NCBI GenBank assembly: GCA_025201365.1
Contig: JAIXMF010000155.1
Coordinates: 1-29,926, forward strand
Direction of reading: 5' to 3'
DNA: 29,926 nt
From: Syncephalis plumigaleata
Taxonomy: Eukaryota > Zoopagomycota > Zoopagomycetes > Zoopagales > Piptocephalidaceae
In this document: positions 9,149-18,150 of the stretch, in pieces
Layout of the letters: every line of letters begins with the position of its first letter
How positions within the stretch are numbered: position 1 is the first letter of the stretch
The notes under the pieces: generated by a model
The model's database searches: none
What the model was told of the DNA's origin: nothing
The model's input: only the letters and a program-made list of their open reading frames with translations
Position numbers and translations under genes: made by a program

Positions 9149-11218
9149 ATGGCCAAACAAGCCATGCCAGCAAAGGAATGTGCAGAGGTTGTGGTTACAG
9201 CCATACAAGATGAACGCAAACGTAAGCGTAAGCGCAAGTCTGTAAATCAGGCCAAAGCCACCGAGGAAGAAGTGAAAGAGATGCCGACGGTCAACGATGT
9301 GTCAGCCATTGAGAATAAAACAAACGATAAATCGGTAAAGAAGCCTCGTAATGAACCGACAGTGACGAGTGAATCATCCGAGGAGAGTGCAAGTGATGCT
9401 GAATCATCCGTAAGTAACATCCTAGTTATTGCTGGTAATAGTAGATACAAGATATTAATATCATTATATAACAATAATAATAGTCAAATATTGTAGATGT
9501 TCCTCGTACGAAGAAGTTGACCATTGAGCGTGAATCCGTTACCGAAGGAGATAGCGAGGGAGCACCGACTCTATTCTCGGAACTTGGTCTATCTAATGCC
9601 ACGATGAAAGCGATTGAAGCGATGAACTTTACGAAAATGACCACGGTACAAGCACGTACAATTCCACCCTTATTGGCAGGTCGTGATGTACTAGGTGCAG
9701 CAAAGACAGGCAGTGGCAAGACAATATCATTCTTGGTACCAGCGGTGGAGATGCTTAGTAGATTAAAGTTCAAGCCACGTAATGGTAAGTAACTAATTAA
9801 TTAATTAGTTGTAATTATATCTCATTAGATATATATATATATATATTAATAACAATCACTTAATGTATAGGCACGGGTGTGATTATCATTTCACCAACAC
9901 GAGAATTAGCACTACAAATATTCGGGGTAGCCAAGGATCTAATGGAGCATCATAGCCAGACATTCGGTATCATTATGGGCGGTGCTAATCGCAAGGCTGA
10001 AGCGGATAAACTGGTCAAGGGCGTTAATCTGATTGTAGCCACACCTGGTCGTCTACTGGATCATCTACAAAACACGAAGGGATTCCTAGTCAAGAATCTA
10101 AAGGCATTGGTGATTGACGAGGCCGATCGTATTCTTGAATGTGGTTTCGAGGATGAAATGAAGCAGATTATTAAGATTCTTCCATCAGAGGGACGACAAT
10201 CGATGCTGTTCTCGGCGACACAGACCACGAAAGTCGAGGATCTCGCGCGAGTATCCCTACGAAAAGGCCCACTTTACATTAATGTGGACGAGCATAAGAC
10301 GGACTCTACGGCCGACGGACTAGAGCAAGGCTACGTGGTCTGCGAGAGTGATCAGCGTTTCCTATTGCTTTTCACCTTCTTAAAGAAGAATTTACGCAAG
10401 AAGATTATCGTGTTCTTCTCCTCTTGTAACTCGGTCAAATATCACGGCGAGTTATTGAACTATATCGATGTACCGGTACTCGATTTGCATGGCAAACAGA
10501 AACAGCAAAAGCGTACGAATACATTCTTTGAATTCGTTAACGCCGAGTCTGGCATTCTACTATGTACCGATGTGGCGGCGCGTGGTCTCGATATCCCGGC
10601 AGTTGACTGGATCATCCAGTACGATCCACCCGATGATCCACGCGACTACATTCATCGAGTGGGTCGTACGGCTCGTGCCGGTAAACAGGGTCGCTCATTG
10701 CTTTTCCTACTGCCAAGTGAACTAGGCTTCCTACGCTTCCTTAAACATGCTAAAGTGCCACTTAACGAGTATCAATTCCCGTTAAAGAAGCTGGCTAATG
10801 TTCAGACACAGGTACGTGATTATATTATATTATATCATATTATATGGTAATCATTCATCTAAACGCATATATTTATATATTTTATTGCATAAAATTACAG
10901 CTAGAGAAGCTAATCGAAAAGAACTACTACTTGAACAAGTCGGCACGCGATGGCTTCCGCTCGTATCTACAAGCTTACGCGTCTTACTCACTTAAGCAGA
11001 TATTCAATGTTAATCAGTTGGATTTAGCCAAAGTAGCACGTGCATTCGGGTTCACGGTACCACCCAAGGTGAATCTATCCATTGGCACGGATGTTAAGGG
11101 CGATAAGCAACAGCAACGACGAAATGCTTATCGTAATGACACCTCAACCGATAGTCATAAGGCGAAACGGGCCGGTTTCAGCTCGAAGCAAGATGGCACA
11201 CATCAATGGTCACGTTAA
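9149..11218 (+). CDS. HAS1: ATP-dependent RNA helicase Has1/DDX18 (DEAD box)
   Basis: Model: join(9149..9409, 9484..9784, 9871..10811, 10901..11218), 606 residues. Introns 2 and 3 (GTAAGT/TAG, GTACGT/CAG) are secure. Intron 1 has a strong GTAAGT at 9410, which joins in frame to an AATAG acceptor at 9483; the alternative is donor GTAATA at 9435 with the TTGTAG acceptor at 9496. A basic, Lys/Arg- and Ser/Glu-rich N-terminus precedes the Q-motif region ([20 protein letters not shown]), Walker [10 protein letters not shown] near residue 160, PTREL, DEAD at about 270-273, SAT, then ARGLD and [10 protein letters not shown]. The C-terminus carries the Has1-type extension ([20 protein letters not shown], then [11 protein letters not shown]). 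Has1 is a nucleolar helicase needed for ribosome biogenesis. No motif is damaged. The retrotransposon begins 171 bases after the stop codon. Confidence 0.96.
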
Positions 11219-11385
11219 CTAATAGCAATAGCAGTAATTATTATGATAATAAAAGGTATTATATAGATGAACTTTGCATAGTCTCTCTCTCTTATGTACA
11301 GTCAGATACATAGAAAAAGGAAAAAGAAAAAGAAATGCAAGCATGTTTGTGTTGCGCATGATGACATGGAAAATGACAATCGATG

Positions 11386-11389
11386 ATAT
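11386..11389. repeat. Target-site duplication, left copy (ATAT)
   Basis: The four bases before the left LTR are ATAT and the four after the right LTR (18147-18150) are also ATAT. The fifth base differs on each side, so the duplication is 4 bp as LTRs are drawn here. Because the sequence is simple, the length is slightly uncertain. Confidence 0.75.
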
Positions 11390-11436
11390 TGTCACGAAAT
11401 AAAAATTGTGGCACACCTAAGTCGCCTGTGCTCGTT

Positions 11437-11488
11437 CCCGAACTTTACAAATTCGGGTCAGCTAAAGGGATCTTCTTCCCGAAGATCC
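11437..11488 (+). other. Two adjacent hairpins in the LTR (repeated at 17927-17978)
   Basis: Hairpin 1 pairs CCCGAA (11437-11442) with TTCGGG (11452-11457). Hairpin 2 pairs GGATCTTC (11468-11475) with GAAGATCC (11481-11488) around a 5-base loop. Both lie upstream of the TATA box, in U3. Each is a DNA inverted repeat that may bind a regulator; a role in RNA would apply at the 3' end, where U3 is transcribed. Confidence 0.7.
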
Positions 11489-11512
11489 TCCACTCTCCTT
11501 ACTTAACTTTAG

Positions 11513-11520
11513 TATAAATA
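11513..11520 (+). promoter_or_regulatory. TATA box of the retrotransposon LTR promoter
   Basis: TATAAATA lies 144 bp before the LTR end. It is the only good TATA-like element in the LTR and is placed as expected at the U3/R boundary. The AATAAA at 11541-11546 just downstream is a candidate polyadenylation signal in the 3' LTR copy. Confidence 0.6.
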
Positions 11521-11657
11521 TGTGCAAACAATTAGTATTCAATAAACAATTAACCATTATTAACCCGATATCTGAACTACTATTTTACTGTGAAGTGTCT
11601 TACATCCTGTCTCTGATAGCGAACTAACTAAATCCTGAATCACCCAACTCATCACAT

Positions 11658-11675
11658 TGGCGAGCAAGCACCAGA
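11658..11675 (+). other. Probable primer-binding site of the retrotransposon
   Basis: The sequence starting TGGCGAGCAAGCACC begins one base after the left LTR. TGG is the complement of a tRNA 3' CCA end, as expected for a primer-binding site. I could not assign the tRNA, and it is not the initiator-Met type often seen in Ty3/gypsy elements. Confidence 0.5.
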
Positions 11676-11710
11676 ACGAGACTCGAGTAATAAGAGGGAC
11701 ACTGCGAAAT

Positions 11711-13180
11711 ATGAATAACCAAGCACAAGAACCGACAAGACCGGCCAGCGATTCTGGCACCGTCATGGGAAGTGGCGGCGAAACGGTCAACACAACAACA
11801 GGTGCGACTACGTCGACCACATATGAACGAACCATACCAGCAGGACCGACGACATCGGCCACCCAAGAACAGACCATACCAGCGGGCGCGGCAGCACCGG
11901 CCCCGAATCAATATTACTGGGCACCCGTACAAGGTTCGCCAGCAGAGACGCCATCATCCAATAGCATGATGGGCGAATATCAACAATTCATTACCTTACC
12001 AAGAGAAGTGAGAGCCTCATTCTTGGCACAAGCATCGCATTACACGTTACCTTACAACACGGTGAACCAGCCAGCGTATAACAGCACGGTATTGCCAAAC
12101 CACACCGGATTCTTGGAACCACTCCCGTCCATGGACACGAACCAGAGTTTCGAGGCACATCGAGCTCCTCCTTTGCAACGGACTGCGGCACCGCCGGTAG
12201 TTACCACGCATAACGGAGATGCTGCTCATGAGCCCAGAGGGAACGTAGATGGTTACGGTCTAATGTCAGGTTTCGGCCAAGAGAATCACGGACGGCACAG
12301 CGGACCGCGGCAAACCTACGACAAGCATATTAAATGTTTCTCTGGCTCACCTACGCAGGAAGATGCTGTGCTATGGCTCGAACATTACGAACAAGCCTCC
12401 TTTGCAAACCAGTGGAACGATGCCCATATGATACGATGGGTAGGAAGTTATTTGAATGGTTCGGCCGCCACTTGGTGGAACGCGACTAGACATCAAGTCA
12501 ACCACTGGAAGACTAATGCGGATCCCAGGAAGTCGACACCAGGCAGCTTCTACTACGCTTTCATCAGTGCTTTCATCACTCCCGAACTGCAGAACAATTG
12601 GTTCAAATATCTAATGAACTGCCAACAATGCGGGGACGAAGATATTAGTCAATTTGCGATGCGTATAAGGGAACTCACCAAACGAGTACGATTCACTCGC
12701 ACCATCCTCGACGAACAGATCGGAGACATATTTCTGCAAGGCTTACCGACACTACTCCGGAACAAGATCCTCGATTACGAGACGGACCAGATCAAGGGAA
12801 GGATGTCGTTTGAAGAGAGAGTCCAACAAGCTATCAAATACGAGCTCAATCATCGATTTTCGAACAATCTTCCATCGATTCAACCGGACAACGACGACAA
12901 GGCCCCTATGAGATATAACGATAACCCGTCACGCATCAAACCTCTATTCGAGCTGGAAACTCAACGCGAACGCCAGGATACCCGCTCGACTAACAACAGC
13001 AACAACAGCAGCAACGAGTTCAAAATGTTGCTAGAACAAGTCAATAAGTTAGCGGCACAAGTCAAGGAACTCACAGCGCGTCCGCAGAAAGGATCTCGCC
13101 CGTGCCCGAACTGCAACCTGGGGGACCCCAACCACAGCTGGAAAGAGTGTCGAGACAAGAAACGTACGGATTTTCAGTAA
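11711..13180 (+). CDS. gag: Retrotransposon Gag polyprotein
   Basis: The first ATG in this frame, at 11711, gives 489 residues; the frame is open back to the LTR end. The N-terminal 200 residues are Thr/Pro/Gln-rich and include a short internal repeat (RTIPAGPTTSAT, then QTIPAGAAAPAP). From about residue 205 comes a Retrotrans_gag-like capsid domain (IKCFSGSPTQEDAVLWLEHY, YLNGSAATWWN, FIQ-like helices through GLPTLLRNKIL). Near the C-terminus a zinc knuckle has Cys465, Cys468, His475 and Cys480, i.e. CX2CX6HX4C, two residues longer between Cys and His than the usual CX2CX4HX4C. Gag forms the virus-like particle and packages the RNA. The ORF ends with TAA and overlaps the pol frame by up to 133 nt. 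Confidence 0.9.
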   Translation: MNNQAQEPTRPASDSGTVMGSGGETVNTTTGATTSTTYERTIPAGPTTSATQEQTIPAGAAAPAPNQYYWAPVQGSPAETPSSNSMMGEYQQFITLPREVRASFLAQASHYTLPYNTVNQPAYNSTVLPNHTGFLEPLPSMDTNQSFEAHRAPPLQRTAAPPVVTTHNGDAAHEPRGNVDGYGLMSGFGQENHGRHSGPRQTYDKHIKCFSGSPTQEDAVLWLEHYEQASFANQWNDAHMIRWVGSYLNGSAATWWNATRHQVNHWKTNADPRKSTPGSFYYAFISAFITPELQNNWFKYLMNCQQCGDEDISQFAMRIRELTKRVRFTRTILDEQIGDIFLQGLPTLLRNKILDYETDQIKGRMSFEERVQQAIKYELNHRFSNNLPSIQPDNDDKAPMRYNDNPSRIKPLFELETQRERQDTRSTNNSNNSSNEFKMLLEQVNKLAAQVKELTARPQKGSRPCPNCNLGDPNHSWKECRDKKRTDFQ

Positions 13181-16100
13181 CCGCAGCCCATTGTGAGGGT
13201 CAGGTTGCGGTCCATTTACAAGAACCCTACGAGACGGACGCCTTCGCGGCCGAGAGACGTACGCGGAAGGAGCCCAAGGAGCCGTATTCAAGAACGTTAC
13301 GACCAAGCAGGAAGACAACGGAAGAGACTGCACAGGAACAAGAATTACAGCAAGAACTACAAGAACTGCAACAACAAGAACTACCGGAATCGCAACAGCA
13401 AGAACAGCCACTGGAGCCGCAGCAGCCGGAGCCTATGCTAAGCGATAACGCGGAAGACGTAGTAATGGAGATGCAACAAGAAGAAGACACAAATGAACCA
13501 GGAAAAGACGACGAGAAGAAGAACGAGCGACGCCTCAACACCAATCAAACGAGCCGCGAACGCAAGCTTCTGATTCAACTACTCAACATGAGAAGAGCCA
13601 AAGGAAGTCACGCTTACGATCTGCCCGGAGGACTCAGCAAACAAGCTATTGGCATCACATACGGAGAACTGGCGGAACTAATAGACGCGCAACTACACCC
13701 CGATCGAGGTACGCACGCGCCCATACGTAAGTTAAAGCCAAAGAAGAACGAGAAGAACGAGAAGAACGAGGCGGACGCGCTTCATAGCGAAATCACAGGA
13801 ATCAAAGCATTACACGCGCACACGTATGTGAAGCAACGGCCAGTACCCACCATTATCGACACCGGCTCAGCATACAGCATGATCAGCGAGACATTCTTAC
13901 GCGAGTTCGAATTACTCATAGACGACGAGTCCCCGTATAGCATGGTCGGAATCGACGGGCAATCACGTAAACCCGCCGGCATGCTAAGAGGATTAACTAT
14001 ACGCGTCGCCGGAGTCCCCTTCGAGATCGACGTACACGTTATGCCACATGCCCGGTTCTCGCTATTGCTCGGAATGGATTGGATCCTACGTACGGAAGCC
14101 CGTTTGGACTGTGCCGAGAGGATTATACACTTTCAACACCAAGGAGCAACCCGCAGCCTCACCACCTGGGCTACGGAAGCGGAGGCCGTAGTGGCCATGC
14201 AACAAGTATACGATCCAAAGGACGACGAAACGGATCAGGAAGGTGAAGCAATGGCAGCACTCTTCGAAGGAAACGAGGAAACAGCAACCGAAGTAGACGC
14301 TTACATCACGCATACAACCACTCCCATATGCATCAAGGCGCAGGGCAAATACGTCTGGAAGCCCGACGCATTACCGCTGCGCAACGACGAAATCTTACTA
14401 GAACCAGCTCATCTGGAACTAACACAACATCACTTAATAGGTCTACCCGCACTAGGACCCGCGGCAAAGATAGGCCTCCCCCTAATCAACCCCACTAACC
14501 ATGATGTTCACTTACCTGCAGGCACTAAGCTGGCCTTAGCGTCAACCAATATCGAAAAGGTAAAGACGGTCAAAAACAAAGCTGAGTTACGGGTGGAATG
14601 GGAGAAAAAGGAAAGAAGTGTGGATGCTTACGTGACCACCGAGGAAACACCCTTTATATACCCGGAGGAACAGCTGGCCCAAACGCTGGACCCCGGATTG
14701 TCACCCACACACCGACAATCGCTGATGGAAGTCCTACATAAAAACAGCGATCTTTTTGCGAAGGACGCAAATGACATGGGACACACTCGGCGCATCACCC
14801 ATAAGATCGATACCGGAGACACCGACCCAATATTATGTCGACCCTATCGTTACTCACCTAAAGATAACGAGTTTATCGCGACCGAGGTACGACGCATGTT
14901 GGAACAGCAGTTAATCCGACCATCGAACGGACCATGGGCGTTCCCAATTGTATTGGTTACGAAAAAGGACGGCTCCATTCGATTTTGCGTGGACTATCGA
15001 CGACTCAACGCCGTAACGAAACGCGACGCATTCCCTTTACCTAGGGTCGACGAGATCTTCGACGCACTCAACGGAGCAACGTGGTTCTCGTGTGTCGATT
15101 TAGCAGCAGGATATTGGCAGATCGGCATGGAGGAGAAGGACAAGGTCAAGACAGCATTCGTTACGAGAGAAGGTACTTACGAGTTCAACGTAATGCCTTT
15201 CGGCTTAATGAACGCTCCAGCAACTTTCCAACGCCTTATGAATGAGCTGTACACGGGACTACTCTGGACGTCGGTATTCGTTTATCTCGACGACATTCAA
15301 GTGTATTCCAAAAGCTTCGACGAACACCTGGTACACTTACAACGAGCTCTGGACCGAATACGGGAAGCCGGGCTCAAGCTCAAACTGAAGAAGTGCGAAT
15401 TCGGTAAACGAGAAGTCGCCTTCCTAGGTTATCGTACCGGCATCAACGGGCTCACCACTGACCCCGACAAGGTACAACGTATATCGGAGTGTCGGCCACC
15501 CATCAACGTGAAAGAGCTTCGATCGTTTCACGGTCTAGCCTCTTATTACCGAAGATTCATTCCCAACTTTGCCCGAATATCCGAGCCTTTACGCCTCCTG
15601 TTTCGAAAGGAAACCCCCTGGCAATGGAGCGACAATCAACAGAAAGCCTTTGACGAATTGAAAGCAGCACTCACCATGGAGCCCGTGCTGACGTTCCCCG
15701 ACTTCGACAAGAACTTCGTATTGGAAACGGACGCATCGGTCGCAGGCCTTGGAGCTGTGTTGTCACAAGTAGGAGAAGACGGCAAGGAACATCCAATTCA
15801 CTATGCCAGTCGCAGCACCACTATCCACGAGCAACGACTAGCTACTACTACGGAATTAGAAGCAGCTGCCGTAATGTGGGCATTAGAATACTTTCGTCAC
15901 TACGTACATGGTAAGAAGGTGACGATACGTACCGATCATCAAGCAGTGCCATTTATATTTGCACGCGGAGCAACTCGACCAGTACCCCGGAAGTTCGCTC
16001 GATGGATCGCCCAGTTAAGCGACTACGACTATACCATCGCCTATAAACAAGGAAGAGCTAACGCCAACGCTGACGCTCTGTCTCGACCACCATTCGCTCC

Positions 16101-16572
16101 CGAGGTTATCGACGCGCTACTAGCGATAAACGATAACGAAAATCTAAAGGTAAGGCGTATCTCACCGTACGCTAAGATACCGACGAGAAGTACCGAAGTC
16201 GCGGCAGGCTACGACCTACACACGCTTCACCCAATCACTATCGAACCTATGGAGACACAACAAGTAAATACCGGCATCGCCATTCAACTACCGCCTGGCA
16301 CTTACGGACGCATCGCACCACGAAGCGGATTGGCTGCTCGATACAGTATTGACGTGTTAGCTGGCGTAATTGACGCTGACTATCGAGGCGAGTTGAAAAT
16401 ATTGTTAATTAACCTAGGCAAAAACGCGGTCACCTTCCAAGAACACGACCGCATCGCCCAATTAATCTTGGAACAACACTGTACACCTAACGTGGAAGAA
16501 GCGAACGAGCTTACCACTACTCAACGAGATCAGGCCGGCCTAGGATCGACAGGTTTGGCCGCGCAACAGTAA
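13102..16572 (+). CDS. pol: Retrotransposon Pol: protease, reverse transcriptase, RNase H, dUTPase
   Basis: The frame is open from 13048, -1 relative to gag; 13102 is its first ATG (1156 residues). Expression by -1 frameshifting is likely, though I found no canonical slippery heptamer in the overlap. After a Gln/Glu-rich linker come the aspartic protease (D253-T-G-S, later LLLGMDW), reverse transcriptase from about residue 590 (FCVDYRRLN, MPFGLMNAPATFQ, Y728-L-D-D), and RNase H (ETDAS with D877, TELEA, TDHQA, ending NADALSR). Residues 1016-1156 form a complete dUTPase: AGYDL (about 1035), GRIAPRSGLA (1069), GVIDADYRGE (1088), RIAQLIL (1117) and AGLGSTG near the end, matching the five trimeric-dUTPase motifs. 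The ORF ends CAG TAA. The integrase continues in the same frame after this single stop. Confidence 0.94.
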   Translation: MPELQPGGPQPQLERVSRQETYGFSVTAAHCEGQVAVHLQEPYETDAFAAERRTRKEPKEPYSRTLRPSRKTTEETAQEQELQQELQELQQQELPESQQQEQPLEPQQPEPMLSDNAEDVVMEMQQEEDTNEPGKDDEKKNERRLNTNQTSRERKLLIQLLNMRRAKGSHAYDLPGGLSKQAIGITYGELAELIDAQLHPDRGTHAPIRKLKPKKNEKNEKNEADALHSEITGIKALHAHTYVKQRPVPTIIDTGSAYSMISETFLREFELLIDDESPYSMVGIDGQSRKPAGMLRGLTIRVAGVPFEIDVHVMPHARFSLLLGMDWILRTEARLDCAERIIHFQHQGATRSLTTWATEAEAVVAMQQVYDPKDDETDQEGEAMAALFEGNEETATEVDAYITHTTTPICIKAQGKYVWKPDALPLRNDEILLEPAHLELTQHHLIGLPALGPAAKIGLPLINPTNHDVHLPAGTKLALASTNIEKVKTVKNKAELRVEWEKKERSVDAYVTTEETPFIYPEEQLAQTLDPGLSPTHRQSLMEVLHKNSDLFAKDANDMGHTRRITHKIDTGDTDPILCRPYRYSPKDNEFIATEVRRMLEQQLIRPSNGPWAFPIVLVTKKDGSIRFCVDYRRLNAVTKRDAFPLPRVDEIFDALNGATWFSCVDLAAGYWQIGMEEKDKVKTAFVTREGTYEFNVMPFGLMNAPATFQRLMNELYTGLLWTSVFVYLDDIQVYSKSFDEHLVHLQRALDRIREAGLKLKLKKCEFGKREVAFLGYRTGINGLTTDPDKVQRISECRPPINVKELRSFHGLASYYRRFIPNFARISEPLRLLFRKETPWQWSDNQQKAFDELKAALTMEPVLTFPDFDKNFVLETDASVAGLGAVLSQVGEDGKEHPIHYASRSTTIHEQRLATTTELEAAAVMWALEYFRHYVHGKKVTIRTDHQAVPFIFARGATRPVPRKFARWIAQLSDYDYTIAYKQGRANANADALSRPPFAPEVIDALLAINDNENLKVRRISPYAKIPTRSTEVAAGYDLHTLHPITIEPMETQQVNTGIAIQLPPGTYGRIAPRSGLAARYSIDVLAGVIDADYRGELKILLINLGKNAVTFQEHDRIAQLILEQHCTPNVEEANELTTTQRDQAGLGSTGLAAQQ

Positions 16573-16578
16573 GTCATC

Positions 16579-17850
16579 ATGGAGCCGTGGCGTTACCGAG
16601 AGTTGGTAAACTTCCTCGAGGAAACGCGGCTACCCGAAGGCATGGACCAAGATGCCGAAAAGAAGTTTCGACAATTCGCCAAACCCTATCACTTACAAGA
16701 ACGACACCTATATTATACTAATCCTCGTAATACATCTAACCGCAATCCATTATTAGTCTTACAACCGGAAGGCGCTTTAGAAGCTCTTCGACTCTGTCAT
16801 CAACAAACCGGACACCCCGGTGTCGACGCAACTATACGCCGTTTACACCAATCTTACTATTGGCCGACTATGAAGGACGACACGCGAGCTTACGTCCGTG
16901 GCTGTCCCTCGTGTCAACTTCGCCGTAATGAACCACCTACTGAACCTTTACATCCCATACCTGTACATACTCCTTTTCATCGCGTAGGTATCGATCTTAT
17001 TGGACCTCTCCCTGTCGCCGCTCGAGGTCAACGATACATTATTGTCGCTACCGACTACTTAACCAAGTGGGCTATCACTAAAGCCGTACCTGACAAGAGC
17101 GCAGCTTCAGTGGCATTATTCTTATACAAGAAAGTCTGTCTCACCTACGGAACACCTCAAATAATACTCACCGATCAAGGTCTCGAATTCCGCAATCAAA
17201 CCATTCGAGCGCTTTGTGCGCAGTTCGACATCAAACACACCTTCGCTACACCTTATCGCCCACAGACTAACGGCCTGACCGAGCGACTTAACAAGACACT
17301 CGGCGAAGCACTCGCTCGCTCTGTCGCCCTATCGTCAGATAAGTCTACATGGCCTCAATACTTACCCACTGTTACTTTTACCTATAATATCAACAAGCAA
17401 GCCACCACCGGCTTCTCCCCAGCCCAACTATTGTTAGGTTATCAACCTAAAGCTCCTGAATCCCTCACCTTACCAACTCCCCCGGAATATCCGTATCCTT
17501 CCGCGAGCGAAATTTACGCTCGAGGGGCTCAACTTCAGTATCAATTTGATGCGCAACTACCATTAATACAAGAGAAGATCAAGCAGAAACAACAACGTAT
17601 GAAAGAACGATATGACGGTAAGAGACGAGGAAGACCACCGTTGACAATAGGTCAATACGTCTATGTCAAAAGAAGTGAATTACAAAATCGATTTGACACC
17701 AAACTGGAACCTCGCTGGACGGGGCCACATCCTATCCTCGATCATCCTAACCCTGCTACCTACTTAATTCGTATCGACAAGCATGAACGCTTGATACATC
17801 GCGATCGCTTGAAACTGGCACACAACATCATCACCGATCTGACGCGCTAA
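16579..17850 (+). CDS. Retrotransposon integrase (separate ORF)
   Basis: The product has 423 residues; its ATG lies 6 nt after the pol stop and in the same frame. The zinc-binding HHCC domain has His74, His79, Cys109 and Cys112. The catalytic triad is Asp139 (GIDLIGP), Asp199 (LTDQGLEF) and Glu235 (NGLTERLNK), with exactly 35 residues between the last two. The C-terminal part has the GPF/Y-like WTGPHPIL module typical of Ty3/gypsy integrases and ends without a chromodomain. Integrase inserts the cDNA into the genome. In most relatives it is part of one Pol polyprotein, so the split is unusual: expression could be by stop-codon readthrough, by termination and reinitiation (TAA, 6 nt, ATG), or the TAA may be a recent mutation of this copy. 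Confidence 0.93.
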   Translation: MEPWRYRELVNFLEETRLPEGMDQDAEKKFRQFAKPYHLQERHLYYTNPRNTSNRNPLLVLQPEGALEALRLCHQQTGHPGVDATIRRLHQSYYWPTMKDDTRAYVRGCPSCQLRRNEPPTEPLHPIPVHTPFHRVGIDLIGPLPVAARGQRYIIVATDYLTKWAITKAVPDKSAASVALFLYKKVCLTYGTPQIILTDQGLEFRNQTIRALCAQFDIKHTFATPYRPQTNGLTERLNKTLGEALARSVALSSDKSTWPQYLPTVTFTYNINKQATTGFSPAQLLLGYQPKAPESLTLPTPPEYPYPSASEIYARGAQLQYQFDAQLPLIQEKIKQKQQRMKERYDGKRRGRPPLTIGQYVYVKRSELQNRFDTKLEPRWTGPHPILDHPNPATYLIRIDKHERLIHRDRLKLAHNIITDLTR

Positions 17851-17867
17851 GGGACTAGCTTCGTCCT

Positions 17868-17877
17868 AGGGTAGGGG
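17868..17877 (+). other. Polypurine tract of the retrotransposon
   Basis: AGGGTAGGGG, mostly purine, lies two bases before the right LTR, after the integrase stop. This is the expected place and composition for the plus-strand primer site, although one T interrupts it. Confidence 0.65.
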
Positions 17878-17879
17878 TA

Positions 17880-18146
17880 TGTCACGAAATAAAAATTGTG
17901 GCACACCTAAGTCGCCTGTGCTCGTTCCCGAACTTTACAAATTCGGGTCAGCTAAAGGGATCTTCTTCCCGAAGATCCTCCACTCTCCTTACTTAACTTT
18001 AGTATAAATATGTGCAAACAATTAGTATTCAATAAACAATTAACCATTATTAACCCGATATCTGAACTACTATTTTACTGTGAAGTGTCTTACATCCTGT
18101 CTCTGATAGCGAACTAACTAAATCCTGAATCACCCAACTCATCACA
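17880..18146 (+). repeat. Right (3') LTR
   Basis: It matches the left LTR base for base as far as I can read, at an offset of 6490. It holds the same hairpins, TATA box (18003-18010) and AATAAA (18031-18036). It ends 1089 bp before the OGT start codon, on the same strand, so it could act as an alternative promoter for that gene. Confidence 0.97.
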
Positions 18147-18150
18147 ATAT
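18147..18150. repeat. Target-site duplication, right copy (ATAT)
   Basis: Matches 11386-11389. The two copies define the insertion site, in AT-rich spacer DNA. Confidence 0.75.

Larger units (their letters stand above)
11390..11656 (+). repeat. Left (5') LTR
   Basis: This 267-bp LTR is the same as 17880-18146. It begins TGTCACG and ends ATCACA. It contains a TATAAATA box at 11513-11520, an AATAAA at 11541-11546 and two adjacent hairpins at 11437-11488. Transcription of the element should start downstream of the TATA box. Confidence 0.97.
11390..18146 (+). mobile_element. Complete Ty3/gypsy LTR retrotransposon with dUTPase domain
   Basis: The element is 6757 bp, with 267-bp LTRs starting TGT and ending ACA that I read as identical, and a 4-bp ATAT target duplication. 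Domain order is gag, protease, reverse transcriptase, RNase H, dUTPase, integrase; integrase after RNase H places it in Ty3/gypsy (Metaviridae-like). No chromodomain follows the integrase. The three long ORFs are intact and all catalytic residues checked are present. Identical LTRs imply recent insertion, and the copy could be autonomous. It lies between HAS1 and the OGT-like gene, on the same strand as both. Its coding DNA is richer in G+C than the surrounding spacers. Confidence 0.96.

Noticed and set aside
13049-13544. Antisense Ser/Cys- and Val/Leu-rich open frames over the gag-pol linker
   Set aside because: They mirror the Gln/Glu-rich linker codons of pol; no independent support.
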